DNA of 64,000 nucleotides from Mixophyes australis (GCA_036250195.1 JAVHZZ010000063.1:1-64000), one strand, 5' to 3'. Positions 1 through 9,515 are shown, counted from the first letter of the stretch. The notes: generated by a model not told the origin, from the letters alone. Numbers and translations are program-made.

Positions 1-402
1 AAACGACCTCCCTCGCTCCATCCTTCTCTCACCCAACCTGTGCTCCTTCAAACGGGCACTTAAAACTCACCTTTTTCTTAAGGCCTACCAACCATCCACT
101 TAACCTCTCATCTCTTCGGTTCTCCCCTTTGCCTCACTGGCTCCCTTCTGTGCCTGATTCTGTTCACCCTCCCTTAGGATGTAAGCTCGTATGAGCAGGG
201 CCCTCTTTCCTCCTGTCTCCATACCTGTTCTTCCACTCCATCTCTACTGTATTTGCCTGCCCGGAGTTTACGAAGTATTGGTATTTTATGTTTAATGTTC
301 TGTACTGTTTTGCCCTGTATGGTCTACTGTTTGTACTGTGTACGGCGCTGCGGAAACCATGTGGCGCCTTACAAATAAACGATAATATTAATAATAAAGA
401 CT
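1..402 (+). pseudogene. 3' end of a CR1/L2-type LINE (RT C-terminus and 3' UTR)
   Basis: The first 103 bases encode the end of a non-LTR reverse transcriptase ORF, with the pattern LPRSILLSPNLCSFKRALKT and a stop near 103. The equivalent right copy (43,480 onward) shows more of the same reading frame, including the AAPLHWNDLP block typical of the CR1/L2 C-terminus. The 3' UTR follows, ending in a short ATT/ATA-rich tail near 380-402 after the GGCGC...ACAAATAAA motif common to vertebrate CR1/L2-like tails. The coding part begins before the window. Assignment to the CR1/L2 group rather than to another LINE clade is by motif memory only. Confidence 0.65.
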
Positions 403-715
403 GTGTGGATTCATTTTGTTGAAGTATATGGATTTCATAATATGGTTCTGAATGAAGAGTCAATGGACTAAAACTGCAGGTTCATAAATATATCCAGGTG
501 GGCTCCATGTGCCTTATTTGGACTACAAATTGTCTGCTGTACTATATCCTGGCCAGTTACCCCCTCCCTCAGTGAGGACAGGAAGTCTGGAGCAGCTGGA
601 GCCCCTTTCACAACATAAATGTATAGAAGGGATTAAAACAGGAAGTTGCTATTCATCATCTGGGATTAAGCCCTGCAGTAACCAGTTTGCTACTCTATTG
701 TTCTCTCTAGGACTG

Positions 716-1667
716 TGTCAGACTACTATGCACTAGACCAGCTGGGGGGAAACCCATGTGGGGATGACTTCTCTCCACTCCCATATCCAACCCCTGATTT
801 GGGAGCCAATGGCATTCTGTACGGACTTGGGATAACCTTACAGGACGGGATTTCACCTGTGGGAATTCTGAACTGTTTAAAAAGAGCCTGCAAGGAGACC
901 AAGGGTTGTTTATTGGATATCCTGAGCTTGGTATTGAAGATCTGTCTCCTACCAGCTCCAACGTGTGTCCTGATTACAATTTTACATCTAGGCACATCTC
1001 TGGCTGAACATCGTGCAACAGTATAACTCTGACCCATGGGAGCTGCTTGTGCGTCTGCACATCTGGGGGTAAATGTATCAAGCTGAGAGTTTTCCGGCGG
1101 GTTTGAAAAGTGGAGATGTTGCCTATTGCAACCAATCAGATTCTAGCTTTCATTTTGTAGAATGCACTAAATAAATGATAGCTAGAATCTGATTGGTTTT
1201 TCAAACCCGCCGGAAAACTCTCAGCTTGATACATTTACCCCCTGGTGTGCCTACAGGAGTAGGGTGACAGGGGTCCAGGCTGCTAACATCTCGGTAGTGA
1301 GCATAAGGCCGAGAGGCAAGGACCAGCAAGCCTAGAAGTGTAGAAATCAGAGGAATCTGGAAGACCTGAGTACTGAGCTATTGTGATAAAAGCATCAGGA
1401 CCAGAGACTTTTTTACAACTTAGCCCGGCCAAAGAAATACTGTTTAAACATATGTAACGGTTCCTCATATCTTTATCTGGGGATGTGTTGGGGAGGTTTT
1501 TAGATGTTGGCGATTTAATATAGTTATTGTGTTACAGTTGTGTTTGCACCTTCTGTAATAAAGGTACTATTATAGCTACCCCTCCTCTTTGTCTGCCTGA
1601 TCCAAAAAGCACCAAGGTACCAGGGCTACTCTGTGGGCCTTGACTCTAATGCCCTGGTGTCCTGACA
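716..1667 (+). repeat. Solo-LTR-like element with a nested MITE
   Basis: The stretch begins TGTCAG and ends CTGACA, a TG...CA inverted terminus as in LTRs. It has an AATAAAGG polyadenylation-like signal about 110 bases before its end. The same boundaries occur at 44,281-45,233 in the duplicated copy. Removing the MITE at 1,066-1,241 leaves about 775 bp. No clean target-site duplication was found, so the assignment is tentative. Overlapping open frames on both strands here (about 715-1,037) look like chance frames in the LTR. Confidence 0.4.
1066..1241. mobile_element. Palindromic MITE, 176 bp
   Basis: The two halves are near-perfect inverted repeats. GGGGTAAATGTATCAAGCTG at the left end is answered by its reverse complement at the right end, and the arms also share TCAGATTCTAGCT toward the centre. 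It is flanked by the 3-bp direct repeat CTG (1,063-1,065 and 1,242-1,244), as for PIF/Harbinger-like MITEs. No coding capacity. An identical arrangement is present at 44,632-44,807. Confidence 0.85.
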
Positions 1668-2279
1668 ATAATCATCAAAATCTGAGGAACATGACTGTCC
1701 CAATACTATCCCCATTCATTATAGGTTTTCATAAGACGCTGGTCTCGTCACATGAAAAGAAAAATGTCCAGATAGTGGATAACTGACTTGATTCCCATTT
1801 CCCCCCTTAGCACCCACTCTTTTAAGGAGGTGAAAGCTTCAGGTAGATACCTCTCACAGAATGGCAGCATCAAGTGAGGTGTATGATGCAGAACATGTCT
1901 CCTTACTGATCCCATTTGTCACCGAATCTTTCTTTGGAATTGACAAATGATGAATCAGGCTGAATATTCTGGGCTTTGTTTCAGGGACCATTTACAGTGC
2001 ATAATGAATGGCTGACATCAAATATCCGTACAGTTTCAACTCTTTGGACTCCCTATAAGGAACTCTAAAAACAGTCTTAAACCCATTCTCCAATAATAAT
2101 GCTGCCTCCCTGTCTGGATGTTTCCTAAGTCAGGGATGCTTTGTATCTATATTTAATTTATGTCTTTTTCAAGCAGGTTTCCCATGCCTGAACTGTCTTC
2201 CGATCTTGAAAACACTTAGCAAGCGGCTGCCCTCCACCACAGCTGAACATTCATGTCTGAGTCTGCATGGGGCCACATA

Positions 2280-2830
2280 CATTGGCCATCAATAAACTGC
2301 CAGCATGTTCCCTTTCTTGCTCCTACCAACACCACAGCAGGCCCAGGAGAAGACCACTGCCAACCCATTGCAGGAAATCCCAACCTCATTTATAGCCACA
2401 TGGGACATCCAGACAGCAAGAACTTGTAAAACATGCCCATATTCATTGCATAAAATAATGTTTCTCCCCTTCATTACTTCTCTGACATACAATACCTTTC
2501 TGAATTACTTTGAAACCCTTTCCTACATCAGCACATGAATTTGGCTGTTCCCTAAGTGATTTCTCTGATATTTAACAATTTGGAATATGTGTAAAACATT
2601 TACCACATTCAGAGCAAGAATATCTCTCCTGTATGACATGGTCTTTCTCCTGTATGGTGCGCAACAAGAAGGGAATTATGTGCTAAATATTTCCAACATT
2701 CTGTAATATGGTTTCTTTACAATATGACTTCTCTGATACTTAAGAAGTAATATTTTAGGAAAACATTTCCCAGATTCTGAGCAGGACCAAGATTTACCTG
2801 GAGGAGGTGGTAGGGCAGCCATAACCCCTG
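2280..2830 (-). pseudogene. Decayed C2H2 zinc-finger array
   Basis: Read on the minus strand, this region holds broken C2H2 finger pieces in several frames. One near 2,760-2,795 reads CSESGKCF and another near 2,585-2,640 reads [13 protein letters not shown]. Linker remnants resembling HTGE and QRNH lie between them. Frameshifts and stops are frequent, so no functional protein is possible. The duplicated copy (about 45,846-46,396) keeps CSECGKCF where this copy has a Cys-to-Ser change. This suggests that the region descends from a multi-finger ZNF terminal exon. Confidence 0.6.
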
Positions 2831-3339
2831 AGCTGCCTTAACCTTAGACCTCACCTACCTTTCCTTGAACAGTCACAATTTGTGTTGGTCAAATAGGCTG
2901 AACCTACTAGGAAAGGTGTTTGGGCTGATCGGGGGGAATTCTTGGCAAACTGTGCATGGTTTGAGTGGATTGGCAATTGGCTTAAATTGTCCTGATTTTG
3001 CAATTGGTATTGATGACAGGTATTGCACAGGTACTGGTCCCAGTGTACATCTATTTTGCCTAAGGGAAGCTGACTTGTACAGTCAAACAAATAGCTACAA
3101 TAAAAAGTGTTGCATCCCTCACTCTCTGTGTAGTGAATAAAGCTCTTTTGAAATATGCCCATAGCAAGGGAATTTCTTATCCACATAAATATCTAGTTAT
3201 TGCTACAGTAAGAAGAAAAACACAGACACAATTCTTTCATTAGAAATGTATTGCATGAAAATGGTAAAATAACCACATGCACAGTGTACACATAACAACA
3301 TATACAACAAAATCATAACTAGTACAATAAAGACATAAT

Positions 3340-3867
3340 GGGGCTTATTCAGAGTTGGACGCATTTGCGCACCAAACGTACGTTGGAAATAATGTACACA
3401 AAAAAGTGGATTTACTCATTGATGTTGAGTCTCAAGACGCCTGCAGCTCAAAAACAGTTTCTTTGTGACCATCCCGATACAGTGGGGTGCAGATATAAAA
3501 TGTAATTAAAAATGGAAATGTCAATTACGCAATACTCAATCAGCAAATTAGAAACAGCTAAATAGGGCTGATAGTCATCATCATATACCTGCACCAAAAA
3601 TCTAATACCTGCATGAGGTTCGAGCCCTAAAAGGCGTATTTGCAGATGTTATGTTACAATTACATGAACCCACCCATACTGTGCTCAGCCCATGCATGCT
3701 AGTCCCTGCACATCCTTATTCTGCTTTTCCAGACAAAGGCGGACGGATGTCAGCGATATAAATAACTCTATATATGGACATATACTTTCTGGATTTTGGA
3801 ATCATTGCAGTATGAAAATACACATTTTATGCAAACAATGACGTACATCTAACTCTAAATGAGCCCC
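3340..3867. mobile_element. MITE with about 30-bp imperfect inverted ends
   Basis: The left end GGGGCTTATTCAGAGTTGGA is answered at the right end by the reverse complement of GGGGCTCATTTAGAGTTAGA. AAT flanks both sides (3,337-3,339 and 3,868-3,870). The length is 528 bp with no transposase frame. The duplicate at 46,868-47,419 has an added poly-C stretch. Confidence 0.7.
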
Positions 3868-3870
3868 AAT

Positions 3871-4596
3871 ATATACATTTCCTTTATACAACGATGGTAA
3901 AGATATTTTGCATTCCCCACTAGAGCAGATCAAGCTCCACCTAGTTTGATGTCTATGTACTGAAATACCAGCTGTGCGATGTTTTGCTTGTTTGTTCCAC
4001 CTTCAGATTCCTTTATTTTATCTTGTACACACCATCCTGAAAATGTTACTACAAGCATTTATTTTCTTAGTAGCCTCCTTCCGTGATTTTAGCCATGTAT
4101 TTATAACATCAGGGAGAGTGGATTATTTTCTTACCCCAGGATACAACATAAAGCTGCTCACTGGATACAATTATACAGAAAGCAGAGCAGAGCAACACAA
4201 ACACACAGCTCTGCCCCGTGGTATCACCACACGGGTTAAACGTACAGAGGTAAACCAGGACGTAAAAGTTGTGTATTTACTAAAACTTGGAGTAAAGCCT
4301 ATACAAGCCATTAAATACATGTGATGGTTGGAAACCCCTTTAATTATGCTTCTGAAAGGATTTTATTTTATACAGGGCTTTGTCACTAAAAACAATACAT
4401 TGGGTATAGTGAAACCACCTAAAAAGCCTTGACATAATTGAGATTAAAGTTGCATTATCAAATAATTGTTATTTGTTACTTATTTGCCCCTTTCCAGCTC
4501 CAGGGTCTGCTCTATGCAGCCGCTTTTCCCGGGACACCTTCGTTTCTGGCTCCTCCGTGTACATATGGCTGTGGCAGTGGCTTGTGAGCAGGAGGT
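3871..4596. other. Non-coding stretch, nothing recognised
   Basis: A 116-codon open frame at 3,974-4,324 is preserved in the duplicate (47,526-47,876). It shows no recognisable motif and sits in otherwise non-coding DNA. The preservation follows simply from the recent duplication. Confidence 0.5.
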
Positions 4597-4818
4597 CCAA
4601 TCAGAAGCCACAATCTCCATGACTCAACTCCTGATTGATCATCCTGCTTACTCATACTTCTACTTCGGGGAGATCAAAAGGGGGCGGGGTGAGTCGATTG
4701 CATAATTTGGCCCTGCGCCAAAATGTCAATTTAGTCAGAGCTGTGAGATGAACCACGGAACCACGGGAAACACTTGTGCATGGAGCAGGCCCCGGGGCTC
4801 CAGAGAGAGGAGGAGCAG
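4597..4818 (+). promoter_or_regulatory. Candidate promoter and first exon
   Basis: The stretch contains a CCAAT box (TCCAATCAG near 4,597), a GC box (GGGGGCGGGG near 4,680) and, 130 bases further on, a consensus 5' splice site, GAGCAG followed by GTGAGTAA (donor GT at 4,819-4,820). The order and spacing suit a TATA-less vertebrate promoter with a short non-coding first exon. The same elements are kept at 48,150-48,371 in the duplicate. No downstream acceptor could be tied to it, and the region may be a remnant of a zinc-finger gene. Confidence 0.4.
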
Positions 4819-5540
4819 GTGAGTAACATGATAACATGCAACAATTAGGTGGTAATGCAGATTTAGGTGCTCCTCTGCTGCAGCATATCACTATCATGAC
4901 AGTGTATTGTCTTGGCATCACAATATTCAACAGAAAGGGACTTTTAAAGAATATATATACATGATAGGGCACCAGCATACACGTGTACAGCAGCTGTAGC
5001 AGTTAATAGATTGGAGAGAACATGAGGACTGGAATATCCAAATCAGTTTAAGACAAAGAATAAGACTCTAGAAACACTGTATCTACTTAATCAGGGAATT
5101 TATTTTACATCTAGATAACATTTAACATGTTTCATTCCTAGATTAAATTTTGTTGTCTCTGAGATACAAAATGAATAATGAACATCATGGGAATTACTAA
5201 ACAATTGGTTATTTTAATAAAAGTATAATTAATTATGTGGTAGTACAATGTAAGGAATGTGAAGAAAGTATAATATCATATAAAACACAAGGCATCGGAA
5301 AGTATAGAAAATATATATTATATTTGAACTTGGAAGTTTTATATATATATATATATATATATATAACTCTTGGGAAAATGCGAACTGTCAGTCAGATACT
5401 GTACAACAGAGTTGGATTATATTAAATTTGAACACACTGGCAGAGTGATTGCATAATTCTGATCTTAATAAGATGTAGTTAGTAGATTTTACCATACCCT
5501 GTGGCTGGTTTCCCATCTGTGTAAAGATTAACCCTTCCAA
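4819..5540. other. Non-coding stretch with (TA)n microsatellite
   Basis: No gene is seen. A (TA)n tract lies at about 5,340-5,365; its duplicate at 48,893-48,943 is longer and interrupted. Confidence 0.6.
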
Positions 5541-5650
5541 TTTCTACCACAACCCAGATAAGTTAACTCCTGGTATGCCTGTACTTTTTCCTCTGCCTGC
5601 CCCCTCAGTGTTTATATCACCTCGGTCTCATTCAATCCCTCTGTTGTATT
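5541..5650. repeat. 110-bp terminal repeat (repeat B) of the YR element
   Basis: This 110-bp segment starts TTTCTACCACAACCCAGATA and recurs at 7,899-8,007, 53,883-53,992, 54,554-54,664 and 56,933-57,040. In every complete case it forms the right (5', minus-strand) end of a YR-element unit. Here it is joined directly to duplication block A, marking a deletion or recombination junction absent from the right copy. Confidence 0.8.
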
Positions 5651-6099
5651 AAACCGCTTATGGTGGACAACCTTCTATACCATCTTTAACCTTTACCAGA
5701 GTTAACTTAACAACTAAAATAACGACACAGAGACTTGAATTGGCGTTTGAAAGGTCAGGAATTTATTATAGGCGAAACCTGCTGGGGAAAAATTGGTGGC
5801 CAACATAAACAGACCAATCAGCATCCAGGCCACACCTACTAGTTGTAAATTCCGTCCAAACTAATTTGGACTCGACTAGGCGTAAAATGCCAAACTCCCC
5901 CATTTGGCATATTAGCTGAGGCCCGCCCGCCTAAGCGGAGCCCCTTAAACCCGAAGTGCTATTCTGCTAATTGCCCAATCCCTTTAAGAGGAGAGTGCCT
6001 ACTACGCCTTCAATGTAACAAAATGGCCGCTGATTGGGCTGCTTACTGCCACAGCTAAGGTTTCCCACCAGGAACCGCAGCCCGCCACCAACCGACCTC

Positions 6100-6633
6100 T
6101 CATAGCCAAACAAGAAAACCAAATATCTGCTCTATAAAGTATGCCATACCCAAATCAGACAAATGTACACCATCGGGCCTATAGTACTGCGTCAACGCAG
6201 CCCTTATGGACGGATAACTAATGCAGCCACCACCTACTTCCTGAAAGGTCTTCCGAACCGCCCTATTTACCTTCCCACAAGCTTTCTCAATCCGTGCTGG
6301 TTTATCCGCCCCTCTCCAATTGCGCCTAGGGATAATATCGGACCATGTAAGGTGAACTGTTGGCCAATGTAACTTAATGGCCCCGACATCAGATCTTATA
6401 TGTTCAATGAGCTCTAAACTGGACCACTTACCCAGGTCATTCCCCCCAAGGTGAATTACAAGTTCTAAAGGGCGCCCAAACCTACTCTCGGTGTCTTTTA
6501 GTATCTTCAACAGAGATGCCCAACGCATACCCCTAACACCTATCCATCTTATTGACTCCGCCCTGGAAAATTTGCTCACATCATGAGCAGGGCCGCTCTT
6601 ACCGGCCCAAAAAACAAATGAATGGCCTACCAG
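6100..6633 (-). CDS. SGNH hydrolase-like domain of YR element
   Basis: This frame runs uninterrupted from a TGA at 6,636-6,634 to a stop at 6,100; a methionine lies at 6,579. It carries the four blocks that name the SGNH family: Ser in GHSFVFWAGK (6,619-6,621, upstream of that methionine), Gly and Asn in LGGNDLG (residues 45-48 counted from the methionine), and Asp/His in DGVHLSDLG (residues 136 and 139). SGNH proteins are esterases or lipases; the role in retrotransposons is unknown. The upstream nonsense codon, a Trp codon in the related relic at 52,375-52,644, suggests that the frame was once fused to upstream coding sequence. Confidence 0.75.
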   Translation of the reverse strand: MVGHSFVFWAGKSGPAHDVSKFSRAESIRWIGVRGMRWASLLKILKDTESRFGRPLELVIHLGGNDLGKWSSLELIEHIRSDVGAIKLHWPTVHLTWSDIIPRRNWRGADKPARIEKACGKVNRAVRKTFQEVGGGCISYPSIRAALTQYYRPDGVHLSDLGMAYFIEQIFGFLVWL

Positions 6634-6916
6634 TCAAATACTCCTCCCATCCTGACGTACACCTGCAACATGGAGTAATGTATTAGTAGTAAATTAAATG
6701 GCAAAACGTAAAACATAATTAATACTGAAAACAAAAAACTGCCACATTCGCGCATAACGCAGGGTGACCCATGCGGAGGTAAAACCGGAAACCCCGGGGT
6801 GCCACCGCCAATCAGGCCCCCGGAGAAAAGAAATGGCAAAACCCTCCGCGCTCCCTTTCAACAAGGTAAGCAACGCAACGTCATAGGTCAGCCTTATTAC
6901 ATCGCCCTGTCTAAGG

Positions 6917-7207
6917 CTAGAGCGCCACAGCTGGCCTGACATACCACTTAAAACACTTAGACTTCCATCTACCCAAAGCCATAATGCTCTGCTCAGACAC
7001 ACCTTCTTCTGCCGCTACCGTAGCTGCCCCTATCCTAAAGGATTGCGTCCCATAGTCCGCTGCACTCAAACCAAGCTTAACCACGCAATTTTTGAATACC
7101 GCTGAAAATTGAAACTTTGTAAGGGGAAAACCATTACCATGTCTAAGCCAATAACCACCGGGAGCAGGAGACATATCCCTATACAACCTTGTCAATTCCA
7201 CTGGGCT
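6917..7207 (-). pseudogene. Tyrosine recombinase, C-terminal half
   Basis: The frame encodes the C-terminal catalytic part of a retrotransposon tyrosine recombinase: the QSFRIGAATVAAEEG segment (normally H-x-x-R), GRW, and the catalytic Tyr in YVRP. In this copy the H of HxxR is Gln, while the duplicate at 55,940-56,230 keeps His. The N-terminal half with the first catalytic Arg is missing; the frame runs upstream into unrelated GC-rich codons. It would cut and rejoin the circular DNA intermediate of the element. Truncation and the H-to-Q change argue that it is inactive. Confidence 0.75.
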
Positions 7208-7500
7208 GCAGGGGCATCCACGGGCCCTCCTGGAGCGCCCGCATCTAACATGGCCGCCGGAATCGGGATGGACTGACGCGCATGCGCGCGCATCGTCACG
7301 CATGCGCAGAAACTTTTACTAGCCGCCGCGGCCGCAGCGGAACCGCCGGGTACACCCACCCCACTACCCGAGAGGGGGGAAGAGGAAACACCCGTCGGCG
7401 AGGCCCGGATCTGGGCTCGCCGCTTACTAAGGGCCGAGGGGGGGGAACAAGCCTCAGCGAGGCGGTGGGGTGGAACCCTAACTCTCTTGGCCCGGAGCAT
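7192..7500 (-). pseudogene. GC-rich N-terminal ORF1-like frame
   Basis: An ATG at 7,500-7,498 follows a long pyrimidine-rich leader and opens an Arg/Pro/Ser/Ala-rich frame (MLRAKRVRVPPHRL, then an Ala run). This resembles the basic start of ORF1/gag in YR retrotransposons. It is cut short where the element is deleted into the recombinase. The equivalent start is at 56,538 in the other copy. GC content is far above the surroundings, so part of the open frame could be compositional chance. Confidence 0.4.
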
Positions 7501-7898
7501 AATGGGGGAAGGAAAAGGTAACAAAAAATAAACAAGAAAAAGAGAGAGGGGAAAGGTAGGGGAGGCAGGGACAAGAACTAGGGGAAGAAGATAAGGTGGA
7601 GAAAACAAGGAGGAGAATGGATTGGGAACAAATGTGAAAAGAAAAGAACACTGAAAATACAACTTAAATAAACACAAATCACAGCAATAAATGCAATACC
7701 AAAAACAGTATAACACAGTTAAAAAACACAGTGAAAAAACAGTTTATGTAGCAATACTTATAAGGACAGCAGAGAGCCCATACTCACTTAACAAATCTAT
7801 CCGGCAAGAGGAAGTCACATCCTTTTCCTATATGTTATAAGCCTCCTCAGGAAAGCAAACCCCTCCCCTTCCGGGTCCACTGATTGGATAACTCAGAT
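7501..7898 (-). other. 5' leader of the YR element
   Basis: On the minus strand this is a leader downstream of repeat B, with a CCAAT sequence near 7,885 and a long pyrimidine-rich stretch (about 7,500-7,630) just before the ATG. Part of it, ending near 7,787, is retained in the 672-bp units at 53,321-54,664, so it belongs to the terminal repeat unit. Confidence 0.55.
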
Positions 7899-8007
7899 TT
7901 CTACCACAACCCAGATAAGTTAACTCCTGGTATGCCTGTACTTTTTCCTCTGCCTGCCCCCTCAGTGTTTATATCACCTCGGTCTCATTCAATCCCTCTG
8001 TTGTATT
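7899..8007. repeat. Repeat B, 5' end of the inner YR unit
   Basis: Near-identical to 5,541-5,650. On its right the sequence switches directly to RT/RNase H coding remains of an older element, so this marks the insertion or recombination edge of the inner unit. Confidence 0.8.
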
Positions 8008-8065
8008 TCTGAAAGCCATGAAAAAAGCCTTTACACACTCAAGCCGAAACAAAGCAGCTTCAAAC

Positions 8066-8494
8066 TCATTTAAAATTTTCCAAGAACATGCACCACATAG
8101 CCATATAATCTCTAATTTCCTTGGATATCCTCACAAAATGCATTGCTTTTGTAATCCCAACCATAGCCCTCTCTAACTTCTGGCAAAGAACCCTACCCAT
8201 GGGTATCACTCTACAAGCAAAATTAAGCAGGCCAAGCAGTGGCTGCACCTGTTTTTACTGCACCTTACACTCACCCTGAAATGAATCAATCACACCCCTC
8301 AACTTAGCCACTTCCTCCATTGGAAGCTTACAACACCCTGCAACAGTGTCAATTTCAATAACCAGGTATGACAATTTCTCGATATGCCTCGTCAACACGC
8401 CAGAGCGTGACCTTGATGCTGCCAAATCATCTGTAGCCTTATTAGTGATGGCAAACATATCCACAAAACAACCTGTGCCTATCTTACCACACAC
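8066..8494 (-). pseudogene. Ngaro/DIRS-like RT/RNase H fragment
   Basis: Two minus-strand frames together read like the RT thumb/RNase H region of DIRS/Ngaro polymerases: YLVIEIDTVAGCCKLP followed by KLRGVIDSF (8,255-8,494), then LLGLLNFACRVIPMGRV and IRDYMAMWCMFLENF (8,066-8,248). The RT active-site part is absent. The frame is disrupted between the two pieces and ends at repeat B. The duplicate is 57,100-57,528. Confidence 0.65.
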
Positions 8495-8872
8495 CCGGCA
8501 CCTAATATCCCCCTGACGGCTGTATTGGAACAGCGCACCACATCGTCCCTCGATATCCTGCTTCCTTCATTGGAACCAACACCTTCCAACCCCGCCCTAT
8601 GGCAGGTACTACACAACTTCCTCTCCAGGAGCTTCATCAATCTTGTGTCTGCCCTCCCAGACCTGGCCGGAACCTCACTCCCAGAGGTAGAAGAGCTGGA
8701 ATCAGAGCTAGAACCAGATACCCTACTGGCATGCTCACCAACTGACCCACGACTACCACCTTCCACACGTGATGACGGGCCCACCATGGCCGTAGATGCG
8801 GCTTCCGCATAAGAAGCACGCCCAGACCTCTGACCTGATGTCACACAACCAGCCGAACCTGCAGAGGGAGAA
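8479..8872 (-). pseudogene. ORF1 (gag-like) of older YR element, 3' part
   Basis: This Ser/Gly-rich frame (SGSSSDSSSSTSGSEV and onward) is the downstream part of an ORF1 that is continuous in the duplicate at 57,513-58,022 (169 codons). Here the Gypsy element splits it, and the first 40 or so codons lie at 14,402-14,517. Low-complexity serine runs and the position upstream of RT remnants suit a gag-like ORF1. No zinc knuckle is seen. Confidence 0.5.
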
Positions 8873-8917
8873 TGTCAGGTGCCGTTCCGCACGGCCGCCT
8901 GTCTGCTGACAGCGCGT

Positions 8918-9056
8918 CTGGTTGCATAGCAACCAGATGCATCACTTCCGGATCCTCCTGCCGTCCGACCTCTGGGTGTGATGACGCGCCCCGTTGCTAG
9001 GCAACGGGACGCTATGAAGGATTCCCGGCGGCAGGTATGACAGCGCTGCAGCGCTG
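8918..9056 (+). promoter_or_regulatory. Three palindromes in LTR U3, two X-box-like
   Basis: 8,918-8,936 is the palindrome CTGGTTGCATAGCAACCAG. 8,990-9,008 is CCCGTTGCTAGGCAACGGG. 9,041-9,056 is CAGCGCTGCAGCGCTG, a perfect palindrome. The first two match the GTTGC-N(2-3)-GCAAC layout of the X-box bound by RFX factors. All lie upstream of the TATA box, where U3 enhancers are expected, and all are kept in the 3' LTR. Binding is inferred. Confidence 0.55.
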
Positions 9057-9077
9057 ATTCTGATTGGGTTACCACAG

Positions 9078-9115
9078 TATTTAAACCTCTTCCTGCCCTC
9101 TCACCGGTGCCAGAG
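9078..9115 (+). promoter_or_regulatory. TATA box and predicted transcript start
   Basis: TATTTAAA (9,078-9,085) lies about 31 bases upstream of GCCAGAG (9,109-9,115). Transcription is therefore predicted to start at about 9,107-9,110, placing GCCAGAG at the very 5' end of the RNA. A CCAAT-type ATTGG lies just upstream at 9,063-9,067. Confidence 0.6.
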
Positions 9116-9515
9116 TATCAGGTCTTCCTGCCTCCAGCGTTTGTGTATACCAGTTGCTGTATTCGTTCCTGACTATCCTCGTACTGCTTGTGACCTTTTG
9201 ACCCGGACCGTTTGACCACCCCTATTTGGATTCTGCCTTTGTACTGTTCTCCCTGAAAGTTACCGACCCGGCTTGCCTCACCATTCTTCTGGATTTCCCT
9301 TTGTACCTCTTCTACCTGAACGTTGCTGACCCGGCCTGTCTGACACCTCCTTGTATCTCGCTGTGGACTCTAGGAAGGACCGCGACCTGCGTGTCCCTGC
9401 AGCGGAGTCCATACTTCCTTGCGGGGGTTCCTGGTGAATACCAGGGGCACGTTAGACTCCGCGCCTTCCTCTGAGTTGCGCCAACAACAGCAGGTACCCA
9501 CTATCAGTCGTGACA

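Larger units (their letters stand above)
1..5540. repeat. Segmental duplication, block A, left copy
   Basis: This block aligns along its whole length with 43,566-49,117 in the same orientation. The offset starts at about 43,565 and drifts to about 43,553 through small indels. Differences are scattered single bases plus a few short indels, for example a C-tract and 14 extra bases near 46,990-47,030 in the right copy and a short deletion near 46,677. It holds the same ordered set in both copies: LINE tail, LTR-like element with nested MITE, zinc-finger relic, second MITE and a CCAAT/GC-box promoter candidate. Similarity stops abruptly after the shared run ending cccttccaa. The left edge of the window cuts this copy, so its true start is unknown. 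Confidence 0.93.
5650..8007 (-). mobile_element. Ngaro/DIRS-like YR retrotransposon, internally deleted
   Basis: Read on the minus strand, the order is repeat B (8,007-7,899), a CCAAT-containing leader, a GC-rich N-terminal frame (7,500-7,192), the C-terminal half of a tyrosine recombinase, an SGNH hydrolase-like frame, and a terminal segment A (about 6,075-5,650). The reverse transcriptase is missing, so this copy could not move on its own. SGNH hydrolase-like frames next to a YR gene are known from Ngaro-type elements. A near-identical unit occupies 54,665-57,040. It sits inside an older YR element whose RT/RNase H and ORF1 pieces flank it on the right (8,066-8,872). Confidence 0.75.
8873..9515 (+). 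repeat. 5' LTR of Gypsy element
   Basis: 643 bp, begins TGTCAGG and ends GTGACA. It differs from the 3' LTR (13,754-14,396) at five sites: relative positions 8, about 66 and 84, one near 9,106 and one near 9,172. Confidence 0.96.

Noticed and set aside
726..1037. Overlapping 103-codon frames on both strands
   Set aside because: They lie inside a TG...CA bounded LTR-like element, have no motif, and are preserved only because the segment is recently duplicated.
3974..4324. 116-codon frame kept in both duplicates
   Set aside because: No recognised domain or splice context; two recent copies are too similar for conservation to mean anything.
4652..4978. 108-codon minus-strand frame, also at 48,205-48,531
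   Set aside because: Overlaps the promoter candidate and has a low-complexity Pro/Ser composition; likely chance.
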